The translations under genes and the position numbers were made by a program. A stretch of 64,000 nt of DNA from contig NC_014158.1 in assembly GCF_000092225.1 (NCBI RefSeq), positions 3,348,001 to 3,412,000 on the forward strand, in the 5' to 3' direction. Under the pieces are notes generated by a model. The model saw only the letters and a list, made by a program, of their open reading frames with translations, was not told where the DNA came from and ran no database searches. Position 1 is the stretch's first letter. Each line of letters opens with the position of its first letter. The stretch is from Tsukamurella paurometabola DSM 20162. GTDB taxonomy: Bacteria; Actinomycetota; Actinomycetes; Mycobacteriales; Mycobacteriaceae. Of this stretch, positions 50,488 through 59,648 are shown piece by piece.

Positions 50488-51981
50488 CTACTGACCGAAG
50501 GTGTAGCTGTCGAGTTCCTCGATGTCGGATATCGCCCGGTCGCGGTTCGTCGCGCGAGCGCCGCGGGCCTGCCGCACGCGGCTGGTGGGCTGGTCGGCGA
50601 CGGCGTCGAAGTCGCCCGTATCCGCCTCGTCGTCGGCCGGGCCCGACCGTCCGTCGTCGGGGTCGACGGTGAGCTCCTCGGTCACCTCATCGGTCGCCCC
50701 GGTACGGGAGTCGCGGTCGGCGGGGACGATCTCGACGGTCTCCGCGGCGGCGGTCCTGTCGTCGACCACATCGTCCTCGTCGGCGTACGTGGTGTATCCG
50801 GAGGCGGCGTGCTCATCGGCGCGCCGGGCGGCGCGTACCCACTGGGAGTCGCCGAACTGCTGCAGTACCAGCGCCGCGAGCACGCCGATCAACGCGATCC
50901 AGGCGAAGGTGAAACCGAAGAGCTGCGGCAAGTCGACACCGGCGTAGCCGAACCCGCCCAGGGTGCCGCCCGCGGCGAACGCGGCCACCGTGAAACCGGC
51001 CGCGGTGAACAGCGCGGTCGTGGCAACGGAGGCCACGGTGGGGCCGAGGATGAGGGTGCGTGAGGCGCACCGTCGACCGATCCAGATCGCGACCGCCGCC
51101 GGCACGGCGAGCAGAGGCAGCAGATACCAGGGGCTCTCGCCCTGCGGGAGCACCGCGAGGATCGGGATACCCGGGGCGCGACCGGGAGCGGCGGAGAACA
51201 GGCTCATCGAGATGGGGCCGAGCTGAACGCTCACGCCGAGCGGCAATGCGGCGGCGGCGATCACCACATTGGGCAGATACAGCAGCGAGAGCACGACCAG
51301 GGCGACCATCCCGACCGCGTCGTTTCCGGATCGAACCAGTTCGAACACGGTTTGCCACTGCCAGATCAACCGCACCAGCACGATGGCGAGCCCGACGCCG
51401 AAGAACACGAGTAGCGCTGTGCCCGCGAGCCGCGCACTGTCGGTGACCCAGCCGGGCAGGCCCAGGTAGCGCACCACCGCGGGCCAGTAGGCGGGAGCCA
51501 GGCCCAGGAGCGCACCGCCCAGGTGCACCGCGAGGGTGCACAGGAAAGCGGTGAGCGGCGACGGCGTGGAGATGGTGAACCGGCCCGCGGCATCGTTGAC
51601 CACGGCCAGCGAGATCGCGGTGAACAGAGCCGGTCCGGCGATGGCGCAGAGCAGCACGGACCGCAGTTCGGCGAGGGGGCGACCCTCTCCCCCGGCGCGG
51701 CGGGCGGCGCGGGCGGCCCCCCAGACCAAGGCGACGGTGGGTACGAGCGGCAGCACGCCGAGGGTGATGTCGCTGATGGTCACGGGCACCTGGTGCACCG
51801 CGAGCCAGAGTCCCGCGACGGTGGGGACCAGCGCCGCGAGGTCGGTACCGGCGCTGAGAAGCACGATCGCGCCGACCACCAGGGCCGACGCGAGTGTCAC
51901 GAGCGAGGGCCCGAAGGCCACGACGAACAGCGGCCGGGTCTCGCTCGGGCCCGGTCCGGCGGCGCGCGCTGAATCGGTCAT
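50488..51981 (-). CDS. PerM-like divisome-associated membrane protein (DUF6350, Rv0955-like)
   Basis: A 497-residue membrane protein with about ten helices up to residue 400 and then an acidic disordered tail (ADEDDVVDDRTAAAETVEIVPADRD, EELTVDPDDG). Position between purN and the DUF5336 gene matches Rv0955 (PerM), a membrane protein needed for division and persistence in M. tuberculosis. ATG 51981 was chosen; GTG 51990 three codons upstream is possible. It stands 78 bases before purN. Division role inferred from synteny and family. Confidence 0.78.
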   Translation of the reverse strand: MTDSARAAGPGPSETRPLFVVAFGPSLVTLASALVVGAIVLLSAGTDLAALVPTVAGLWLAVHQVPVTISDITLGVLPLVPTVALVWGAARAARRAGGEGRPLAELRSVLLCAIAGPALFTAISLAVVNDAAGRFTISTPSPLTAFLCTLAVHLGGALLGLAPAYWPAVVRYLGLPGWVTDSARLAGTALLVFFGVGLAIVLVRLIWQWQTVFELVRSGNDAVGMVALVVLSLLYLPNVVIAAAALPLGVSVQLGPISMSLFSAAPGRAPGIPILAVLPQGESPWYLLPLLAVPAAVAIWIGRRCASRTLILGPTVASVATTALFTAAGFTVAAFAAGGTLGGFGYAGVDLPQLFGFTFAWIALIGVLAALVLQQFGDSQWVRAARRADEHAASGYTTYADEDDVVDDRTAAAETVEIVPADRDSRTGATDEVTEELTVDPDDGRSGPADDEADTGDFDAVADQPTSRVRQARGARATNRDRAISDIEELDSYTFGQ

Positions 51982-52037
51982 CGGATCCACTCTGTCATCG
52001 GAGCGGCCGACGGCGTCTCAGGCGCGCCGCAGACGGG

Positions 52038-53093
52038 TCAGTTCTGCTGGCCCGGCTTGTCGTCGCCCTCGGCGGAGTGGCTGCCGTGGGTCGGCGAACC
52101 GAAGGACTGCGTGCTGGGCGCGCCCGGGCTGAACGCGGTGGTCACGTCGTCGTTCGACGCCGAGGCGCCCGGGGCCGACGGGGCCGGGTAGCCGGACGCG
52201 GCCGGCGCCTGGGCGGACGGGGTCGCGCTCGACTGGTAGCCGCTGCCGTAGCTGGGCCACTGCGCGGCGGGCTGCGACGGCGACGAGACGGGGGCCTGCT
52301 GCGGCGCGGGGGCGTTCTGATCCGCGGCCGGGGCCTGCTGCGCCTGCGGGGCGGTCGACGCGCTGGCGTCGGCGTCCGAGTTCTTGGCGGCGTCGGCCGG
52401 GTTGGTGATGACACCCGAATCGACCAGCACCAGCACGGTGGCGGCGGCCGCGGTCAGCAGCGCGAACACCAGCGCGATCCAGAAACCGAATGCCAGGCCG
52501 TCCCAGGAGAACAGGCCGAACAGGAGCACCAGGAAGCCTGCGATGGAGAGCGCGGCAGCCGGGGTGCGGCCGGTGTTGCCCTTGGAGATCAGGCTGAGCC
52601 CGGCGGAGATTCCACCCGCGAGGAGCAGGGCGAGCGCGAGAAGCGGCCCGCTGAGGATGATCTCGAAGGCGTTCGCAGTCGCGGTGGAACCCGTGTAGAC
52701 GTTCGTGCCCTTGGCGTACGGGAGGAAGCCGAGCAGGAAGGTGATCACGCCGAGCGCGGCGGTGGCGATGGAGAGCACCAGCGCCAAGTCGAGCGGCTTC
52801 GCCGGGGCGGCGGGTGCCTGCTGCTGGTAGCCGCCGTACTGCTGGCCGTAGCCCTGCTGCGGGTAGCCCTGTCCGTATCCCTGGGGCGCCTGGCCATAGC
52901 CCTGCGGGGCCTGGCCGTATCCCTGCGGCGCGGGCTGGCCGTAACCCTGCTGCGGGGCGGGCTGGCCGTAGCCGCCCTGGCCCTGCTGCTCGCCGTAACT
53001 CGGCTGGCCGTAGCCCTGCTGCCCCGGCTGGCCGGGCTGCTGACCGTAGCCCCCCTGGCCCGGCTGCTGCCCGTATCCGCCTGAATAGGTCAT
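52038..53093 (-). CDS. Proline-rich DUF5336 membrane protein (Rv0954-like, 34-kDa antigen type)
   Basis: A 351-residue protein. The N-terminal arm is Gln/Gly/Pro/Tyr-rich with YGQQPGQ and GYGQPAPQ repeats (residues 1-105). Four membrane helices follow (about 112-250, [57 protein letters not shown] and a fourth). An Ala/Pro/Ser/Gln-rich tail then runs to the end. It matches Rv0954 and the 34-kDa antigen family, which interacts with divisome proteins. ATG 53093 follows GGGGAGATGA. The GC-rich arm is highly repetitive and prone to length change. Confidence 0.8.
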   Translation of the reverse strand: MTYSGGYGQQPGQGGYGQQPGQPGQQGYGQPSYGEQQGQGGYGQPAPQQGYGQPAPQGYGQAPQGYGQAPQGYGQGYPQQGYGQQYGGYQQQAPAAPAKPLDLALVLSIATAALGVITFLLGFLPYAKGTNVYTGSTATANAFEIILSGPLLALALLLAGGISAGLSLISKGNTGRTPAAALSIAGFLVLLFGLFSWDGLAFGFWIALVFALLTAAAATVLVLVDSGVITNPADAAKNSDADASASTAPQAQQAPAADQNAPAPQQAPVSSPSQPAAQWPSYGSGYQSSATPSAQAPAASGYPAPSAPGASASNDDVTTAFSPGAPSTQSFGSPTHGSHSAEGDDKPGQQN

Positions 53094-53150
53094 GAAGTCA
53101 TCTCCCCGAACGGTCGACAATCGGCCCCGAGGGACCAGTACGTCACCACC

Positions 53151-54050
53151 CTATACACCATCACCGACGGTTCTGTGGTTCACCTCACTGAGCGTTCGGT
53201 CCACGATCGACAGCAGAGCGCGGGCGGCGGGGCTGAGCAGCTTCGAGTGCACCAGGTACTGGGTGCGGGTCGGTCCGTCGAGCAGGTCGACGGTGGCGAG
53301 CCCGGCACCGTCAGGCACGGTTCCGAGCGCTGCCGTCCCCACGCAGAGGCCGGCGGCGATCAGCGCGAGCATGGTTTCGGAGCGGTCCACTTCGAACGGG
53401 ACCGAGCGGTGCACGCCCGCGGCGGCGAAGGCGAGGTCGGTCTCGGCGCGTCCAGCGCCGCCCGCCGGGTAGTCGACGAAGGGCTCGTCCGCCAGGTCCG
53501 CTAGGGCGAGCGGCCCGACGAGTCCGCGCGCCTGGGAGGCGACCAGCACGAGCCGCTCGAACCGAAGCTCGCGCGCGATCACCCCGGCGGTCGAGAAGCC
53601 CTCCGGGACGCCGAGAAAGGCCAGGTCGAGCGTGCCGCGACGCACCTCGTCGAGGAGAATCTCGCTCGCGCCGCTGCGCACGCGGACCGCCGCATCGGGG
53701 TAGGCGCGGCGGTACCGTCGGAGCACGTCGACCACGTCGAAGACGGTGAAGGTGGGGATCATGCCCACAGTCACCGTGCCGCGGACGCTTCCGAGCGTCG
53801 AGGCCACCTCGTCGGCGGCACGTTCGGTGGCGGCGAGCGCGGCCCGGGCCTGTGGCAGGAAGGCCTCCCCGGCCGCGGTGAGCCGGACGGCGCGGTTGGT
53901 TCGATCGAAGAGCCGGGCGCCGAGCTCGCGTTCGAGCGCGGCGATCTGGTGGCTGAGCGCGGATTGCACCACGTGGCAGCGCTCCGCGGCGCGGGTGAAG
54001 TTGAGCGTCTCGGCGGTCGCGATCACATAGCGCAGTTGCTGCAACTCCAT
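53151..54050 (-). CDS. LysR-family transcriptional regulator
   Basis: A 299-residue LTTR. The N-terminal HTH is LQQLRYVIATAETLNFTRAAERCHVVQSALSHQIAALERELGARLFDR in overlapping motifs; a substrate-binding domain follows. It is divergent from an MFS exporter gene, with 73 bases between start codons holding an A/T-rich site (54063-54084), so it most likely regulates that transporter and itself. The effector is unknown. Confidence 0.9.
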   Translation of the reverse strand: MELQQLRYVIATAETLNFTRAAERCHVVQSALSHQIAALERELGARLFDRTNRAVRLTAAGEAFLPQARAALAATERAADEVASTLGSVRGTVTVGMIPTFTVFDVVDVLRRYRRAYPDAAVRVRSGASEILLDEVRRGTLDLAFLGVPEGFSTAGVIARELRFERLVLVASQARGLVGPLALADLADEPFVDYPAGGAGRAETDLAFAAAGVHRSVPFEVDRSETMLALIAAGLCVGTAALGTVPDGAGLATVDLLDGPTRTQYLVHSKLLSPAARALLSIVDRTLSEVNHRTVGDGV

Positions 54051-54087
54051 CGATCACTCCAGTAGATCATTCAATCGAAATCATGTG

Positions 54088-54117
54088 TTGGACTCATTGC
54101 TCGCCGCCGACGATAGT
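54088..54117 (+). promoter_or_regulatory. Promoter of the MFS gene, probably leaderless
   Basis: TTGGAC (54088-54093), 18 bases, then GATAGT (54112-54117). The GTG start at 54124 is 7 bases after the -10, where transcription would begin, so the message would have no leader. LysR binding near 54060-54085 would overlap the -35. Confidence 0.6.
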
Positions 54118-54123
54118 CGATGC

Positions 54124-55341
54124 GTGACCACGTCAACCGCCGAAGCGCCCAGCGCCACCACGTCCGGTCTGCTGCGCCTGATGGCCCTCGCGACCGGATT
54201 GTCCGTCGCCGGCAATTACCTCGCTCACCCGATCCTCGGCCTCCTTCAAGAGCGGCTCGACATGTCCGAGACCGCCGCCGGGCTGCTGGTGACCGCCGCA
54301 CAGGCCGGCTACGCGGTCGGGCTGGTGCTGTTGGTGCCGATGGCCGATGCGGTGCGCCGCCGCCCCCTCGCGCTCACGCTGTTGGTGATCACCGCAGCCG
54401 CCCTGGTGGCCGCGGGTGCGGCACCGTCGGGCACGGTCCTGTTGGTGGCGGCCACCGCCGCCGCGATCACCTCAGTGGGCGCGCAGGTGATCGTTCCCTA
54501 CGCGGCGGAGCTCGCCGGGCCGGAGCATCAGGCACGTGCCGTGGGAATCGTGATGAGTGGCCTGGTCCTGGGTACGGTCGTGAGCCGGTTCCTCTCGGGT
54601 GTGCTGTCCGATCTCGCGGGCTGGCGCACCCCGTATCTCGTCCTCGCGGGCTTGATCGTGCTGGTGACCGTGGCACTCGCCCGGGCGCTCCCCCGGCACG
54701 ATCCGGGGCGGCCCGGACTCACGGCGGCCGGATACCGCGCGTTGCTGTCGTCGATGGCCGGGTTGATCCGCGATCTTCCGGTGCTCCGGCTGCGGGCGGT
54801 GCTGATCGGCCTGGCGCTGGGGTCGTTCATGGTGCAGGGCGCTGCCGTGACGTTCCTGCTCTCGGGTTCCCGGTTCGGCTGGACGCCGGCGGCGATCGGC
54901 GCGATCGGTCTCTTGGGCGCGGTCGGCGCACTGTCGGGGCCCACGATCGGACGCTTCGTCGATCGGGGGCACGGTCCGCGGATCACCGCGGGTGGACTGG
55001 CACTGCAGGCGATCGCGTGGCTGCTGATGATCCCGGCCGGTGGGGTGATCGGGCTACCGGCGCTGATCGCCGGTCTGGTCCTGATGGGTATCGGCCAGCA
55101 GGCCGCACTGAATTCGTCTCAGGCGGTGGTCTTCTCACTGCGACCGGAGGCACGAGGACGGATCAACGCCGTGTTCATGGGCACGTTCTTCCTCGGTGGC
55201 ACGCTGGGTTCCGCTGCGACGGCCGCGCTATGGCCACTCGCGGGCTGGACCGGCGCATGCCTGCTCGGTTCGGGACTCGCCGGCGCCGCCCTCGTGCTCT
55301 ACCTGGCGTTCCGGAGGGTCGAAACCGCACCGTCGGCCTAG
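54124..55341 (+). CDS. MFS transporter (DHA-type exporter)
   Basis: A 405-residue major-facilitator protein with twelve helices. Features are LVTAAQAGYAVGLVLLVPMADAVRRRPLALTLL (motif A between helices 2 and 3) in overlapping motifs, GIVMSGLVLGTVVSRFLSG (motif C-like in helix 5) and FLGGTLGSAATAALWPLAG at the end. Such proteins export drugs, sugars or metabolites; the substrate is unknown. GTG 54124 was chosen because a promoter immediately precedes it. It is convergent with sucD, with a hairpin between. Confidence 0.9.
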   Translation: MTTSTAEAPSATTSGLLRLMALATGLSVAGNYLAHPILGLLQERLDMSETAAGLLVTAAQAGYAVGLVLLVPMADAVRRRPLALTLLVITAAALVAAGAAPSGTVLLVAATAAAITSVGAQVIVPYAAELAGPEHQARAVGIVMSGLVLGTVVSRFLSGVLSDLAGWRTPYLVLAGLIVLVTVALARALPRHDPGRPGLTAAGYRALLSSMAGLIRDLPVLRLRAVLIGLALGSFMVQGAAVTFLLSGSRFGWTPAAIGAIGLLGAVGALSGPTIGRFVDRGHGPRITAGGLALQAIAWLLMIPAGGVIGLPALIAGLVLMGIGQQAALNSSQAVVFSLRPEARGRINAVFMGTFFLGGTLGSAATAALWPLAGWTGACLLGSGLAGAALVLYLAFRRVETAPSA

Positions 55342-55348
55342 AAACGGG

Positions 55349-55382
55349 ACCGCCCCGCCGTCCGGATGGACGACGGGGCGGT
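55349..55382. terminator. Bidirectional terminator between the MFS gene and sucD
   Basis: ACCGCCCCGCCGTCC (55349-55363) pairs with GGACGACGGGGCGGT (55368-55382) with a single mismatch. It sits between the convergent genes. Confidence 0.8.
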
Positions 55383-55399
55383 GGACCGAATGCGCTGTG

Positions 55400-56302
<903 letters not shown>

Positions 56303-56318
56303 GTTGTCGTTGTCTCCC

Positions 56319-57482
56319 TTACTTGTTCGCCAGCTCGGCGGCCTTGTCGGCGCCTTCGTCCATGGTCTGCGCCAGCGTCACCAGCGGGTGGTTCGCGGCG
56401 GCCAGGATCGCCCGGCCCTCCTCGACCTTGTTCCCGTCGAGGCGCACGACGAGCGGCTTGGAGGCCGTGTCGCCGAGGGTGTTGAGCGCGCCGACGATGC
56501 CGTTGGCGACCGCGTCGCAGGCGGTGATGCCACCGAAGACGTTGACGAAGACGCTCTTGACCTGCTCGTCGCCGAGGATCACGTCGAGGCCTGCGGCCAT
56601 GACCTCGGCCGAGGCGCCGCCGCCGATGTCGAGGAAGTTGGCGGGCTTGACGCCGCCGTGCTTCTCTCCGGCGTAGGCGACCACGTCGAGGGTCGACATG
56701 ACCAGGCCCGCGCCGTTGCCGATGATGCCGACCTGACCGTCGAGCTTGACGTAGTTGAGGTCGTTCTCCTTGGCCTTGAGCTCGAGCGGGTCGGTGGACC
56801 CGGCGTCGGCGAAGGCGGCGTGCTCGGGATGCCGGAAGTCGGCGTTCTCATCGAGCGTCACCTTGCCGTCGAGGGCGAGGATCTGATCGTCGGGGGTGCG
56901 CACCAGCGGGTTGACCTCCACCAGGGTGGCGTCCTCACCGACGTAGACCTCCCAGAGCTTCTGGATGGTCACGGCCGCGGCATCGAGCACCTCGGCGGGG
57001 AGCTTGCCCTTCTCGGCGATCTCGCGGGCCAGTGCCAAGTCGACGCCCTTGGTGGCATCGATGGCGACCTTGGCCAGCGCGTCGGGGTTCTCCTCGGCGG
57101 TCACCTCGATCTCCACGCCGCCCTCCACGGAGCACATGGCGAGGTGGGTGCGGTTCGCGCGGTCGAGCAGGAAGGAGATGTAGTACTCCTCCGCGATGTC
57201 GCTCGCCTCGGCCACCAGGAGCTTCTTCACCACGTGGCCCTTGATGTCCAGCCCCAGGATGTTCTCCGAGTGGGTCTGCGCGTCGTCGGCGGTGGGGGCG
57301 TACTTGACGCCGCCGGCCTTACCGCGGCCGCCCACCTTCACCTGCGCCTTGATCATCACGGGCTTGCCGATTTCCTCAGCAATCGCGCGTGCATCAGCGG
57401 CGGTGTCCGTCACTCGGCCCGGCGTGGTTGGCACACCGTGCTTAGCGAACAGTTCCTTCGCCTGGTATTCGAAGAGATCCAT
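56319..57482 (-). CDS. sucC: Succinate-CoA ligase, ADP-forming, beta subunit
   Basis: A 387-residue SucC with an ATP-grasp domain. It begins [24 protein letters not shown] and has [47 protein letters not shown] and the C-terminal nucleotide and CoA-ligase part [22 protein letters not shown] in overlapping motifs. ATG 57482 follows GGTGAGCTG. First gene of sucCD; the start region has about 300 bases of non-coding DNA upstream. Confidence 0.97.
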   Translation of the reverse strand: MDLFEYQAKELFAKHGVPTTPGRVTDTAADARAIAEEIGKPVMIKAQVKVGGRGKAGGVKYAPTADDAQTHSENILGLDIKGHVVKKLLVAEASDIAEEYYISFLLDRANRTHLAMCSVEGGVEIEVTAEENPDALAKVAIDATKGVDLALAREIAEKGKLPAEVLDAAAVTIQKLWEVYVGEDATLVEVNPLVRTPDDQILALDGKVTLDENADFRHPEHAAFADAGSTDPLELKAKENDLNYVKLDGQVGIIGNGAGLVMSTLDVVAYAGEKHGGVKPANFLDIGGGASAEVMAAGLDVILGDEQVKSVFVNVFGGITACDAVANGIVGALNTLGDTASKPLVVRLDGNKVEEGRAILAAANHPLVTLAQTMDEGADKAAELANK

Positions 57483-57791
57483 CAGCTCACCATCTGTCTG
57501 GTTACTCGGTCCACCCGCATTCACACGGGTCCGGGTTCGACTCTATGCCCCGCCCGATCAGCGCTGACGGGGACCCGTTGCAAATGGCGTATCTCACTGC
57601 CCAGCGTCGCGGATCCGGACACCTCATGGGGCGTGACCTGGGAATATCGCCGCCCGGAACCTACCGATCAGTAGGTTCCGGGCGATGTCGGCGACCACCT
57701 GCGGGAACAGTCGGGATTCAGACATCGGCAAGCCCGGGTTAAGCGCCCTCATCGATGGTTTCTCCCATCGAACAGAAGGAGATCGCACACC
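57483..57791. promoter_or_regulatory. Intergenic region between sucC and the lipoprotein gene
   Basis: About 309 bases without a convincing gene. It should hold the promoters of sucC (minus) and the lipoprotein gene (plus). A 14-bp-arm hairpin lies at 57651-57684. A 33-codon minus-strand frame over the hairpin has no ribosome site and was not called. Confidence 0.45.
57651..57684. terminator. Perfect hairpin of unclear role
   Basis: CGCCCGGAACCTAC (57651-57664) pairs with GTAGGTTCCGGGCG (57671-57684) around CGATCA. It has terminator shape but lies between two divergently oriented genes, so it may be a relic, an operator or part of a transcript leader. Confidence 0.5.
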
Positions 57792-58580
57792 ATGAAGATG
57801 ACTTCCCGCCCCGCTTTGGTCGCCGCCTCCGCGGCGATGGCACTCACCGTCGCTCTGACCGGGTGCTCGGACACGAAGGACACGTCCGGTTCGGAGACAA
57901 CGGCCGGCAGCTCCTCGTCGAACATCGACGCGGCCGGACTGGTGACGAGCGCATCGGAGGCGTCCAAGAACGTCACCAGCGCGCACTTCGAGCTCGCCAC
58001 GACGGGCACGATCCCGGATCTGCCGGTCACCACCGTGAGCGGCGACCTGCAGAACAAGCCGACCGTGGCCGCCAAGGGCACCGCGACCGTGAACGCGGGA
58101 AGCACCGTCGAGGCGAAGTTCGTGTTCATCGACGGCCGGATGTATGCCGATCTGACGGGCGGCAAGTACACCGATTACGGCCGGGGTGACTCGATCTACG
58201 ACGTGAGCGCCCTGTTCGACCCCGCCAAGGGCATCCCCAACATCCTGGCCAAGCTCAAGGATCCGAAGCCGGCCGGCAGCGAGACGGTCGACGGGCAGAA
58301 GACAGAGAAGATCACCGGCACCGTTCCGGCGTCGGACATCGCCGCGATCAGTGGCTCACGGGTCACCACCGAGGGCGCGAGCACCGCGGTCGGCACCACG
58401 GTCTGGATCCAGTCGAGCGGCGATCACCAGCTGGTGAAGATCTCCGTGATCCCGGTCAAAGACGCGACGCTCTCGCTCACGTTCTCGAAGTGGGGCGAGA
58501 AGGTGACCGTCACCAAGCCCGATGTGGCCGCACCGACGCCCGCCGAGGGCGGCGACCAGAAGTCCCTCGACGGCAACTGA
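57792..58580 (+). CDS. LppX/LprAFG-family lipoprotein
   Basis: A 262-residue lipoprotein. The signal peptide ends in lipobox LTGC (Cys25), followed by a Ser/Thr linker and the LppX_LprAFG fold (VTSAHFELATTGTIPDLPVTTVSGDL, FIDGRMYADLTGGKYTDYGRG, VWIQSSGDHQLVKISVIP). These carry hydrophobic molecules such as lipoglycans or phthiocerol lipids between membranes. ATG 57792 was chosen; GAAGGAGAT precedes it. The ligand here is unknown. Confidence 0.88.
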   Translation: MKMTSRPALVAASAAMALTVALTGCSDTKDTSGSETTAGSSSSNIDAAGLVTSASEASKNVTSAHFELATTGTIPDLPVTTVSGDLQNKPTVAAKGTATVNAGSTVEAKFVFIDGRMYADLTGGKYTDYGRGDSIYDVSALFDPAKGIPNILAKLKDPKPAGSETVDGQKTEKITGTVPASDIAAISGSRVTTEGASTAVGTTVWIQSSGDHQLVKISVIPVKDATLSLTFSKWGEKVTVTKPDVAAPTPAEGGDQKSLDGN

Positions 58581-58610
58581 TCTCACACCATTCTCCCGGA
58601 AGGAACCATC

Positions 58611-58991
58611 ATGACGATCTCACGCAGCAAGCGCATCGCCGCCGGAGGCCTGGCCGTGATCGGCATCGCCACCGGTCTGTCCACCGTGGCGCCCGTCGCC
58701 TCCAACGCCGAGCCCGGCGTCTTCTACGGCGCGATCGCCGTCGGTAGCAACGGCGCCTGGGGCCGCGCCCTCGATTACGGCAACCGGGCCACCGCGGAGC
58801 GCGTCGCCCTCAGCTACTGCGACGGTAACTGTCGCATCCTGGCCTCGTTCGTCAACGGCTGTGGCGCCGTGGCGAAGACACGCACCAGTTACTGGGGCAA
58901 CGTCGGCGACACCCTGGGGGTCGCCCAGAATCGGGCCCTGCGCAACGGCGGCTACATCTACACCTGGGCCTGCACCTCGAACCACGGCTGA
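58611..58991 (+). CDS. Secreted DUF4189 protein
   Basis: A 126-residue protein with a signal peptide (AAGGLAVIGIATGLSTVAPVASNA) and a small secreted domain of the DUF4189 type: FYGAIAVGSNGAWGRALDYGNRATAERVALSYCDGNCRILASFVNGCGAVAK in overlapping motifs, with four Cys in the mature part. Function unknown. ATG 58611 follows GGAAGGAACCATC. It is convergent with the chorismate mutase gene. Confidence 0.85.
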   Translation: MTISRSKRIAAGGLAVIGIATGLSTVAPVASNAEPGVFYGAIAVGSNGAWGRALDYGNRATAERVALSYCDGNCRILASFVNGCGAVAKTRTSYWGNVGDTLGVAQNRALRNGGYIYTWACTSNHG

Positions 58992-59006
58992 CGGGGAGGA
59001 ACGCAG

Positions 59007-59606
59007 TTAGGCAGTCCGCGACGGGCAAAGCCGCGACACGGCGAATCGTAATGCGGCACCGCGCTCGTCACTCCATCGCCTCGCGTCGATCTGCTGTTGC
59101 GTTGCCGATCGCACATCGGCCTCGCAGGCGCCGACACCGCGAGCGTCGGTCTCGAGGGCACGGAGGGAATCGAGAATGCGCGGTGTGAGTGCCGCCAACG
59201 TGGACCGCACTGTGACCAGATCGCCCGGCTTGGGATCTGCGGTCCGATCGATGGACCAGCGCCCGTGCAAGGCGAACTGCACCGACTCACTCGCAGCGAT
59301 CTGATCGGAGAAGACCGCCGTGACGTACTGCTCGTCGAGATCGCGCTGCCTTCCCTGGGCGACTGCTGAACGCACCACGGCGTCGGCTTGCGCGGCGTCC
59401 CGGACCGGGCGCCGCTCACGCCACTTCGTCGCCGCGACCTCCTCCGCCAGCGCCAGCCTTTGGCCCAGAAGGTCGACGACGGCGACCGGGGCCGTCTGCG
59501 GCAGCGCAGGAGCCGCGGTGGCAGCACCCCCGCCCACCTGTGAACCGGCAACCACGACGAGCAGCGCGGCAACGGCAGTGAACCAACGCTTACCTGGAGA
59601 TCTCAC
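59007..59606 (-). CDS. Secreted chorismate mutase, AroQ-gamma type
   Basis: A 199-residue exported protein. The signal peptide (VAALLVVVAGSQVGGGAATAAPA) is followed by an all-helical domain with VDLLGQRLALAEEVAATKWRERRPVRD, YVTAVFSDQIAASESVQFALHGRW and Cys in VGACEADVRSA and SRLCPSRTA that may bridge. It matches mycobacterial secreted chorismate mutase (Rv1885c): the Lys in VAATKW and the Arg and Gln residues around DQIAASES fit its active site. It converts chorismate to prephenate outside the cytoplasm; why is unsettled. Confidence 0.82.
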   Translation of the reverse strand: MRSPGKRWFTAVAALLVVVAGSQVGGGAATAAPALPQTAPVAVVDLLGQRLALAEEVAATKWRERRPVRDAAQADAVVRSAVAQGRQRDLDEQYVTAVFSDQIAASESVQFALHGRWSIDRTADPKPGDLVTVRSTLAALTPRILDSLRALETDARGVGACEADVRSATQQQIDARRWSDERGAALRFAVSRLCPSRTA

Positions 59607-59648
59607 ACCACCAACCTACCGATGCTCTCGCATCGACGCGGGTCATCA

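Noticed and set aside
57622-57723. 33-codon minus-strand frame (MSESRLFPQVVADIARNLL...) overlapping the hairpin at 57651
   Set aside because: No ribosome-binding site, and its sequence is shaped by the perfect inverted repeat. It is too weak to call as a gene.
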